A DNA stretch of 17,323 bases from Candidatus Woesearchaeota archaeon (GTDB lineage Archaea; Nanobdellota; Nanobdellia; Woesearchaeales; GW2011-AR4): assembly GCA_013330825.1 (NCBI GenBank), contig DUHN01000016.1:1-17323 (forward strand). The letters are read 5' to 3'. Under the pieces are notes generated by a model. The model was not told the DNA's origin. It saw nothing but the letters and a program-made list of their open reading frames with translations, and made no database searches. Made by a program: the position numbers and the translations under genes. Positions 6,842-12,276 of this stretch are shown piece by piece (position 1 is the stretch's first letter; each line of letters begins with the position of its first letter).

Positions 6842-6876
6842 GAAACCGAACAATTACATCTTTCATCGGGCACACT

Positions 6877-6886
6877 CTTTATATAG
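6877..6886. promoter_or_regulatory. Near-symmetrical TATA box between divergent transcripts
   Basis: CTTTATATAG on the plus strand is CTATATAAAG on the minus strand. Minus-strand use predicts a start near 6854 for the small gene pair. Plus-strand use predicts a start near 6908 ahead of acylphosphatase, for which no other TATA box is visible. Confidence 0.5.
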
Positions 6887-6948
6887 TCCGTCCGGCCGGA
6901 TGTCCAGTGGCCAGTGCTTACCAACAGGGATCCAGGGACATTAGAGCC

Positions 6949-7047
6949 ATGGACATTGAACTATTCATCAGGGAGGGTACAATCTGCAGGCATTCGTTGT
7001 TGCCCCCGATGCCCTCCACGCACCCTTGTCAGGAAAGAATCACATGA
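6949..7047 (+). CDS. Possible upstream ORF coupled to acylphosphatase
   Basis: A 32-codon frame ([20 protein letters not shown] and so on) ends in a TGA that overlaps the acylphosphatase ATG as ATGA. There is no clear ribosome site before it and the peptide resembles nothing known. The only support is its position in the leader and the exact four-base overlap. Confidence 0.25.
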   Translation: MDIELFIREGTICRHSLLPPMPSTHPCQERIT

Positions 7048-7316
7048 AAACAGAAAAAACGGTGAAAATCCTCGTCAAAGGGAAGGTGCAGGGCGTGTTC
7101 TTCCGCGCCAATGTCCGGAAGAAGGCGCTTGAGCTCGGCCTCGTGGGCTATGCGAAGAACCTGGAGAACGGCGATGTCGAGGTGGTGGCGCAGGGCGGCG
7201 GAGCGGCCATCCTGGCGCTTGAGGACTTCATCCGCTCCAGCCCCGGGGCGTCTGCTGTTGAGGAAATGAGCAGGATGGAGCATGCGGGAGCATTCTCTTC
7301 TTTTGATGCCTACTAG
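7044..7316 (+). CDS. Acylphosphatase
   Basis: The 90-residue protein matches the whole acylphosphatase fold. Its phosphate-binding loop reads [12 protein letters not shown], with Arg21 as the catalytic arginine, and [17 protein letters not shown] supplies the catalytic Asn39. The length is standard. The enzyme hydrolyses carboxyl-phosphate bonds such as acetyl- or carbamoyl-phosphate in the cytoplasm. The ATG at 7044 is chosen over an in-frame upstream ATG at 7026 because AGGAAAG precedes it and the conserved fold begins a few residues later. The gene is convergent with cdc6; a 42-bp gap separates the two stops. Confidence 0.9.
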   Translation: MKTEKTVKILVKGKVQGVFFRANVRKKALELGLVGYAKNLENGDVEVVAQGGGAAILALEDFIRSSPGASAVEEMSRMEHAGAFSSFDAY

Positions 7317-7342
7317 CAACCTATTTCAGGTATCTCAAGAAC

Positions 7343-7349
7343 AAAAAAA
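7343..7349 (-). terminator. T7 run after cdc6
   Basis: Seven A on the plus strand give a T7 run on the cdc6 transcript about ten bases after its stop codon. Confidence 0.55.
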
Positions 7350-7358
7350 CCAGAGAAT

Positions 7359-8429
7359 TCAAAACTCCGTCAATTTCCTCATCTGCCCGAACGTGATAAT
7401 CGAGGTGTTGCCGTCCTTGCCGCCCTCGGTCTTCTTCACGGAGATGTACCTGCCCTTCTCGAGCTTCTCGATCCTCCTCTGGAAGGTCTTGTAGGCCTGC
7501 TGGCCGCCCTTCGCGCCGTAGAGCTCGAACAGGTCGCCTATCTTCCTGCCTGAGTTGTCCCTGATGATGCCGAGGATGAACTGCTCGTCCTCCTCCAGCT
7601 CCCCGGTATCCTTGGCGTGGAACTGGCTCACCTTCGAGATGGCCTCTTCCGCGTCCTTCATGGCTATCTTCTTGGAGGAGCGCGACTCCGCGATGCCGGA
7701 AGCCTCCTTCATGAGGTGGATGCCCGTGCGGATGTCCCTGATCTCTGCCGTCTTCTTCACGACCGCGTCGAAGGCGTCCTGCTCCCAGACGCCCGGGTAG
7801 AACGCCGCTTTCATGCGATCGCCGAGGATGCCCCTGGTCTCGGCAGGCGTGTACTCCCTGAACTCTATCATCTCCGGCAGCAGCCTCGAGCGGATGCGCT
7901 CATCAAGATTGGTGAGCCAGTCCCTGTAGTTCGTGACGAGGATGATGGACTTCCGGTAGATCTCCTCGATGATGCTGTACAGGAAGTCGAAGTCCTCCAC
8001 CTTGTCAATCTCGTCGAAGACGAAGATGGCCGATTTCCTGTTGAGGAGCTGCTTGATGATCTTGAACAGCTCTTCCGTGCGCTTGTTCTGCGTGAACTTG
8101 AAGTCGAGGCAGTCGCACATCTCCAGCAGGATCTTGAAGGTGGTGTTCTTGTTCCAGCAGTTGATGTAGACCGGGATGATGTCGTCAGTCTTCTCCTCCA
8201 GCTCCCTGAGGACTGCCCTCGTGGCCGCGGTCTTCCCGATGCCCGGGCTGCCGAAGACAAAGCCGTTCCTGCCGGACTTCTCCGCGAAGAGCGGCTGCAT
8301 CAGCGCGGCGATCTTGCGTTGCTCCTGATCGCGGTAGGGCAGCATCTTGGGCAGGAACTCATACTCCAGCGCCTCCTGATTCTTGATCAGGGTCTGGTCG
8401 CTCCTCAGCATGTTGTCGAACAACCCCAT
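7359..8429 (-). CDS. Orc1/Cdc6-family replication initiator ATPase
   Basis: The 356-residue AAA+ protein has Walker A GSPGIGKT (60-67), Walker B IFVFDEID (135-142), sensor-1 VTN (165-167), an arginine-finger region DERIRSRL (177-184), a sensor-2-type helix RDIRTGIHLM (231-240) and a C-terminal winged helix (about 280-350). This is the domain order of archaeal Orc1/Cdc6, which binds origin boxes as an ATP-dependent switch and loads MCM. The length is slightly short for the family. The ATG at 8429 is preferred to the frame's first ATG at 8471 because a TATA box is centred 28 nt before it. Initiator genes often lie near an origin, but I found no convincing origin-recognition boxes in the adjoining gap. 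Some Orc1/Cdc6 paralogues have other roles. Confidence 0.9.
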   Translation of the reverse strand: MGLFDNMLRSDQTLIKNQEALEYEFLPKMLPYRDQEQRKIAALMQPLFAEKSGRNGFVFGSPGIGKTAATRAVLRELEEKTDDIIPVYINCWNKNTTFKILLEMCDCLDFKFTQNKRTEELFKIIKQLLNRKSAIFVFDEIDKVEDFDFLYSIIEEIYRKSIILVTNYRDWLTNLDERIRSRLLPEMIEFREYTPAETRGILGDRMKAAFYPGVWEQDAFDAVVKKTAEIRDIRTGIHLMKEASGIAESRSSKKIAMKDAEEAISKVSQFHAKDTGELEEDEQFILGIIRDNSGRKIGDLFELYGAKGGQQAYKTFQRRIEKLEKGRYISVKKTEGGKDGNTSIITFGQMRKLTEF

Positions 8430-8452
8430 ATGCCCGATGCTCTCCCGACGCC

Positions 8453-8464
8453 TTATATATTTTT
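8453..8464 (-). promoter_or_regulatory. TATA box of the Orc1/Cdc6 gene
   Basis: Minus-strand AAAAATATATAA is centred near 8457, about 28 nt from the ATG at 8429, indicating a leaderless mRNA. Confidence 0.75.
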
Positions 8465-8490
8465 CGCACACATACAGGCGGCCAGTCCGC

Positions 8491-8640
8491 GCTCCTCATC
8501 TGCATGCCATGACGAAGGCGGCAGACGGCCAACTCGCTGCGCCCGCTGTCCTGCGCGCCACCCCGAAGGGGCCGTCCCCCGCCGCGCCTGCGCCATCGTG
8601 GCACGCAAATTACCGCGAGCCGAAGGCGAGCATGAGGATT
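8491..8640. repeat. Dispersed structured repeat, divergent copy C
   Basis: This G+C-rich block between two divergent promoters has nested inverted repeats: TCCTCAT 8493-8499 with ATGAGGA 8632-8638, and TGCATGCCATGA near 8501 with TCGTGGCACGCA near 8596. Its centre CCCCGAAGGGGCCGTCCCC resembles the centres of copies B and D. The ends differ from copies A and D, so membership is probable rather than certain. Confidence 0.45.
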
Positions 8641-8675
8641 TCCCCTTTTCGCATATCCAAAAGCCAACCAATAAA

Positions 8676-8683
8676 CTTTTAAG
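8676..8683 (+). promoter_or_regulatory. TATA-like box of the thioredoxin reductase gene
   Basis: CTTTTAAG predicts a start near 8706 and a leader of about 43 nt that includes AAGGTGGT (8736-8743), a good Shine-Dalgarno site five bases before the ATG at 8749. Confidence 0.55.
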
Positions 8684-8748
8684 CATAGGCCCCTGCTCGC
8701 CTCTCCGATAAAAACGCAAAATAAAACAAACGCATAAGGTGGTCGTCA

Positions 8749-9720
8749 ATGGATGTCAAGAGCCAGAATCATTATGATTTCCTCATCATCGGAGCGGGGG
8801 GCACGGGATTGTCGGCTGCCATGTATGCCGCGAGGATGAACCTCAAGACGCTCGTCCTGGGGGCTTCTTCCGGGGCGGAGCTGCCCATCGGCGGCATCAT
8901 CACGCTGACGGATGTCGTCGAGAACTACCCGGGCTTCATCCGTCTGACAGGGACGGAGCTGGCGCAGAAGATCGAGGAGCACGCGAAGAGCTATCCTCAA
9001 GTGACTGTCAAGGAGGACCGCGCCACCGAGATCAGGAAAGACGGCCAGTTTTTCGCCATCAAGACCGGGGAAGGGAAGACCTATACCGCGGCCACCCTCC
9101 TCTTCGCCACCGGCGCCAAATGGAGGGAACTGCCCATGAAAGGGGCGGAGGAGTTCAAGAACCGCGGCGTGCATTACTGCGCATTGTGCGACGGCCCGGT
9201 GTACAGCGGCAAGACCGTGTGCGTGGTCGGGGGCTCTGATTCTGCCGCGAAGGAAGCGCTCTTTTTGGCGCAGCACGCGAAGAAAGTGTACATCATCTAC
9301 CGCGGCGAGGAGATACGGCCGGAGCCGCACAACGCCAAGCTCATCGCGAAGGAGAAGAAGATCGCGGTGGTGAACAGGACCAACGTCACGGAGATCAGGG
9401 GGGAGAAGCTCGTGAAGTCCGTGGTGCTGGACAGGGCCTTCGAGGGCCGGAAGGAGCTGCAGATGGACGGCGTTTTCGGGGCGATAGGCCATATCCCGCT
9501 CTCTGACCTCGCCAAGGCGATGGGCGTCGCCATCAACAAGAAGAACGAGATCGTCATCAACCGCGATTCCTCGACCAGCCTTCCCGGCGTCTTCGCCGCG
9601 GGCGATGTCGTGGACTCCGGCTTCAAGCAGCTCATCACCGGGGTGGCGGAAGGGGTCATCGCCTCCCATTCCGCGTTCGAGTACATCAAGAAGAGCGAGA
9701 TCCCGATGGCGCTGGAGTGA
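8749..9720 (+). CDS. trxB: Thioredoxin-reductase-like flavoprotein
   Basis: The 323-residue protein has an N-terminal FAD site GAGGTG (15-20), ENYPGF (59-63 region), the redox-active CALC (Cys144, Cys147), a second dinucleotide site GGSDSA (161-166) and the C-terminal FAD motif AAGDVVDSG (284-291). This order and length are those of low-molecular-weight thioredoxin reductases, which pass electrons from NAD(P)H through FAD to thioredoxin or glutaredoxin-like partners in the cytoplasm. The bacterial NADPH-selecting HRR is replaced by YRGEEIR (184-190), and the glycine motif is GGSDSA rather than GGGDSA, so use of NADPH should not be assumed. No thioredoxin gene lies nearby. The gene is alone on its transcript and convergent with the small winged-helix gene. 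Confidence 0.9.
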   Translation: MDVKSQNHYDFLIIGAGGTGLSAAMYAARMNLKTLVLGASSGAELPIGGIITLTDVVENYPGFIRLTGTELAQKIEEHAKSYPQVTVKEDRATEIRKDGQFFAIKTGEGKTYTAATLLFATGAKWRELPMKGAEEFKNRGVHYCALCDGPVYSGKTVCVVGGSDSAAKEALFLAQHAKKVYIIYRGEEIRPEPHNAKLIAKEKKIAVVNRTNVTEIRGEKLVKSVVLDRAFEGRKELQMDGVFGAIGHIPLSDLAKAMGVAINKKNEIVINRDSSTSLPGVFAAGDVVDSGFKQLITGVAEGVIASHSAFEYIKKSEIPMALE

Positions 9721-9743
9721 ATCAAGAAACTGCTTGAGTAGAG

Positions 9744-9983
9744 TTATTCTTCCATGATTCTCATGATTTCCCCTATTTTCTCGGGATTCAGGCTCACCTG
9801 AAGGCCATAAGATGTTGGCTTTTCTTTCAAGAGCCCTTCCCTGACCAACTCTTTCACCGCTTTCTTTGCGTCTCCCGCCGCGTGCTTCGGCAATCCCTTG
9901 GTGAGGTGCTCAATGGCCGTGTGCTTGCCGCCAATCATGCGGTGCCTGAACAGCTTGCGGAGGATGATGAGCTTGAAATCCAT
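9744..9983 (-). CDS. Small winged-helix domain protein
   Basis: The 79-residue protein is almost entirely one predicted winged helix: an N-terminal helix (MDFKLIILRKLFRHRMIGGK), a helix-turn-helix (KHAAGDAKKAVKELVREGLL), then a beta-wing (KPTSYGLQVSLNP) and a short C-terminal helix. Small archaeal proteins of this type are widespread and uncharacterised; DNA binding is likely but unproven. The start is set by a TATA box 26 nt upstream. It is divergent from the next winged-helix gene, and the shared 110-bp gap could allow mutual control. Confidence 0.8.
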   Translation of the reverse strand: MDFKLIILRKLFRHRMIGGKHTAIEHLTKGLPKHAAGDAKKAVKELVREGLLKEKPTSYGLQVSLNPEKIGEIMRIMEE

Positions 9984-10004
9984 CCTGGCGCCATCGCGTC
10001 GGTG

Positions 10005-10013
10005 GTATTTATT
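10005..10013 (-). promoter_or_regulatory. TATA box of the small winged-helix gene
   Basis: Minus-strand AATAAATAC is centred at 10009, 26 nt from the ATG at 9983. Confidence 0.7.
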
Positions 10014-10052
10014 CTTTTATTCACCAAAATGAACGTTCAAATTAATAGAAAA

Positions 10053-10061
10053 GTATATAAA
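10053..10061 (+). promoter_or_regulatory. TATA box of the second winged-helix gene
   Basis: GTATATAAA is centred near 10057 and predicts a start near 10084, leaving only about ten bases before the ATG at 10094 and no Shine-Dalgarno sequence. Confidence 0.7.
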
Positions 10062-10093
10062 CAAAAGAGCCCACAGACGATAAGAACGGCACC

Positions 10094-10426
10094 ATGGAAC
10101 AAAAATCCTCATTCAGGCTCATATTCGGAGACTCACCCATAGTCAAAGTCATCGATTTTTTCCTCGACAACAGGGAGTTTGATTACAGCCTAACGGACAT
10201 CGCCAGGAATTCGGACATCGGCTGGAGCACCCTGCACGGCTTCTGGAAGGAACTGGTCGCATTGGGCATCGTCACCAAAACCCGGCGCATCGGCCGCGCA
10301 GAGCTGTACAAGCTCAACCTCAGGAGCCCGGTGGTGAAGAAGCTCATCGAACTGGACATGGACATCTCAAGGAGAATGATGCAAGAGGAAATCGAGAGGC
10401 AGAAGCTGAAGGTTGCGGTTTCTTGA
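10094..10426 (+). CDS. Winged-helix transcriptional regulator
   Basis: The 110-residue protein has a leading segment (FGDSPIVKVIDFFLDNREFD), a helix-turn-helix (SLTDIARNSDIGWSTLHGFW), a wing (VTKTRRIGRAELYKLNL) and a long C-terminal amphipathic helix (about 80-106) suited to dimerisation. This is a common archaeal regulator plan resembling MarR/ArsR-type winged helices; no ligand-binding cysteines or histidines are evident. Its target is unknown. The neighbouring divergent winged-helix gene and the convergent protease gene, only five bases away stop to stop, give no clear functional link. Confidence 0.8.
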   Translation: MEQKSSFRLIFGDSPIVKVIDFFLDNREFDYSLTDIARNSDIGWSTLHGFWKELVALGIVTKTRRIGRAELYKLNLRSPVVKKLIELDMDISRRMMQEEIERQKLKVAVS

Positions 10427-10431
10427 CAATT

Positions 10432-11385
10432 TCAAAGCAGCAGGAAAATCCCATACCCAATCAGGCACCCAACAGAAATGAACGGCATGGCAGGGTAGAA
10501 CTTGTCCTTGTCGCCCTTCATGAGGAGGATGAGCAGGGCGATGCCGGCGCAGGCGGGGATGGCCAATACTTTGAGGAACGCGATGTGCTGCGGCAATGCG
10601 AGCATTGCCTCTTTCATCACCACGCCGGCGAATATCAGCGGGAAACCCATATCGCCGCCTCCCAGTACCGCGACCCTTCCCCTGCCCGATCGCATCACTC
10701 CCTTCGCGGCCTTCGGGGAGATTTCCCCCCTCATCGCATCCTTTCCCGGTTTCCTTTTTCCCATGGAGGCCGGCATCCCCCCCACGTCGTACGGGATGAA
10801 CAGCCCGGCGAACATCCTCGCTTCCGCCTGGAATTTGGCCATGTCGACCATGTGCTTTGTCTTCCACACGGCGATGATGTCGTACACGGAGATGAAGAGG
10901 AGCAGCAGGACGGCCGCGTAGATGTTGAGCATGGGCACGAAGATGGCAGCGAGGCCGCCGTAGATGAACAGCTCGGAGATGTTGTGGACAACCATGTTCG
11001 GCCGGAACATCTTCCACAACGCCACAAGCACGGCAAGGGCCAGGGCGACCTCCTGCGGCACGAAGGCGGCGAAGGAGAAAGAGAGGGTCAGGGCAATCAC
11101 CCCGAAGAACCACAGCCTGAGTATCCACGGCTTCCCCAGCTTGATGAGCCAGAGCACGAGCAGGGTGCCGATGATGATGGCGATGGCTATGGGCACGAAT
11201 GAGGATGTCTTGTTCTGCACCGGCGGGCGCTCGAAATTATAGGGAAGGTCGTTCCACACCACCTCTCCTGCCCGCTCTGAGGATGGATGGTTGATGTACT
11301 TGTCCACTATCCACAGCCCGGTGACCTGGGACAGCAGAAAGATTCCGACCAGAATGAGGGTGACAATGGACGTATGCTTCATCAA
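10432..11385 (-). CDS. Presenilin/signal-peptide-peptidase-family intramembrane aspartyl protease
   Basis: The 317-residue protein has about nine hydrophobic helices and the three hallmarks of peptidase family A22: a YD motif (VYDIIAVW, Asp169), a GxGD motif (LGGGDMGFPL, Asp245) and a C-terminal PAL-type motif, here PAMP (298-301). The two aspartates cut substrates within the membrane. A basic cytoplasmic loop (about 205-236, KRKPGKDAMRGEISPKAAKG) separates the two catalytic helices, as in archaeal presenilin homologues. Natural substrates in archaea are mostly unknown; remnant signal peptides or single-pass membrane proteins are plausible. The ATG at 11385 is supported by a TATA box about 24 nt upstream; a second ATG follows at 11382. 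Leu in the usual PAL is Met here, a conservative change. Confidence 0.92.
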   Translation of the reverse strand: MMKHTSIVTLILVGIFLLSQVTGLWIVDKYINHPSSERAGEVVWNDLPYNFERPPVQNKTSSFVPIAIAIIIGTLLVLWLIKLGKPWILRLWFFGVIALTLSFSFAAFVPQEVALALAVLVALWKMFRPNMVVHNISELFIYGGLAAIFVPMLNIYAAVLLLLFISVYDIIAVWKTKHMVDMAKFQAEARMFAGLFIPYDVGGMPASMGKRKPGKDAMRGEISPKAAKGVMRSGRGRVAVLGGGDMGFPLIFAGVVMKEAMLALPQHIAFLKVLAIPACAGIALLILLMKGDKDKFYPAMPFISVGCLIGYGIFLLL

Positions 11386-11404
11386 TGCGCTGGCGTGGCG
11401 TTCC

Positions 11405-11413
11405 TATTAAAAT
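11405..11413 (-). promoter_or_regulatory. TATA box of the intramembrane protease gene
   Basis: Minus-strand ATTTTAATA is centred at 11409, about 24 nt from the ATG at 11385, consistent with a leaderless start. Confidence 0.6.
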
Positions 11414-11472
11414 GTTTGGAAACTCCTTTTTTGTGGTACTTTTTCCATTGACTGTTCAGTTTCCAATTTATT

Positions 11473-11625
11473 CTTATATAATACGAAGAATTACTATTAT
11501 AATAAGAAATTCTATTTATCATACTATTTAATAAGTTAAAATACTTATATAATAAGAAATTTAATTGAAAGAATCTATTAAAATAAGAATTAATACTTAC
11601 ATAATAAGAATGATTATTTTAGAAC
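11473..11625 (+). repeat. Array of six near-dyad sites in three 51-bp units
   Basis: Six copies of a 12-13-bp site start at 11473, 11494, 11524, 11544, 11575 and 11596. The clearest is CTTATATAATAAG (11544), a 5-bp dyad CTTAT/ATAAG with a 3-base spacer, followed by AAATT. The others read CTTATATAATACG, CTATTATAATAAG, CTATTTAATAAG, CTATTAAAATAAG and CTTACATAATAAG. Start-to-start spacings alternate 21, 30, 20, 31, 21, so pairs recur every 51 bp. The block is far more A+T-rich than its surroundings. It lies between the protease promoter and the promoter of the tandem-HTH operon and holds no gene. An operator array is the favoured reading; a DNA-unwinding element is the alternative. Confidence 0.75.
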
Positions 11626-11693
11626 TCTATCCTTCTTTTATACTCCTCTCCCGCTCTATGGGGATTTTTCCACACTACTTTCCGAAAAGGCAA

Positions 11694-11704
11694 CTTTTAT
11701 ATAG
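11694..11704 (+). promoter_or_regulatory. TATA box of the tandem-HTH/surface-protein operon
   Basis: CTTTTATATAG predicts transcription from about 11725. The short leader contains GAGGAT (11735-11740), eight bases before the GTG start at 11749. The repeat array ends about 70 bp upstream of this box. Confidence 0.7.
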
Positions 11705-11748
11705 TATTTCCTATCTTGTAGGAATATTGCCTTAGAGGATTTGTTCGT

Positions 11749-12276
11749 GTGAAAGAGAACGAGGGAGCGGAACAGCCATTCCTCTCTAGATTCACCTCCC
11801 TTCCCAGGGAAGAGCAGATAGAATTGTTGGGCCAGCTGGTCGGCCACATCAAGCAGGCGTACCATCTTTCTGATGCCGATCTCATCCGGAATCGCGGCGA
11901 GGCATTGCCATTCGGCATTTTTTCCACGTCCAAAATCAGCTCGCTGGAGTCCATCGTCAAATATCTCAAGGAAGCGCGCGGCCTGAAGTTCTCCAAGATT
12001 GCGAAGCTGCTCAACCGGAACAACAAGACCATCTGGGCAACGTATGCGCAGGCCTCGCGGAAGATGCCCGAACCCTTTGGCGAGGTGCGGGACGACGTGG
12101 CGATGCCCGCTTCCCTGATTGCCGATCGTTCTCTCAGCGTGCTGGAGCACATCGTGTTCTTCGCCAAGCAGCTCGGCCACACCAACCACGAAGTGGCGTT
12201 GATGCTGCACCTTGACGACCGCACCATCTGGGCAGTATACGACCGCGCCAAGAAAAAGAAGGGGGTGAAACAATGA
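11749..12276 (+). CDS. Tandem helix-turn-helix DNA-binding protein
   Basis: The 175-residue protein has two copies of a roughly 53-residue module at 53-105 and 119-171. Both begin L/M-P, contain LExIV, and end in a recognition-helix pattern: NNKTIWATYAQASRK in the first, DDRTIWAVYDRAKKK in the second. The modules resemble sigma-70 region-4-like helix-turn-helix domains and differ by one residue in length, so an internal duplication is clear. The N-terminal 50 residues are helical and of unknown role. No ligand domain is visible. The start is GTG; an in-frame stop at 11719-11721 excludes a much longer form. The stop overlaps the ATG of the giant surface-protein gene (ATGA), so the two are co-translated. 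The protein probably controls this operon and perhaps other surface genes. Confidence 0.85.
   Translation: MKENEGAEQPFLSRFTSLPREEQIELLGQLVGHIKQAYHLSDADLIRNRGEALPFGIFSTSKISSLESIVKYLKEARGLKFSKIAKLLNRNNKTIWATYAQASRKMPEPFGEVRDDVAMPASLIADRSLSVLEHIVFFAKQLGHTNHEVALMLHLDDRTIWAVYDRAKKKKGVKQ

Noticed and set aside
6758..6853. TTG start at 6853 extending the first small gene to 76 residues
   Set aside because: It is near the predicted transcription start, but leaderless TTG starts are rare and a well-placed GGTGA precedes the ATG at 6757.
6903..6910. TCCAGTGG, the core of archaeal origin-recognition boxes, not far from the Orc1/Cdc6 gene
   Set aside because: Single occurrence, without the flanking G-rich element or an inverted partner; an 8-base match is expected by chance in a window this size.
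8746..9669. 307-residue frame antisense to trxB
   Set aside because: Shadow frame: His/Arg/Leu/Asp-rich, no domain, no ribosome site, and the plus-strand gene is certain.
11473..11625. A CRISPR-like array in the A+T-rich block
   Set aside because: The repeated sites are only 12-13 bp, imperfect and alternately spaced 20-21 and 30-31 bp; no leader or cas gene is present.
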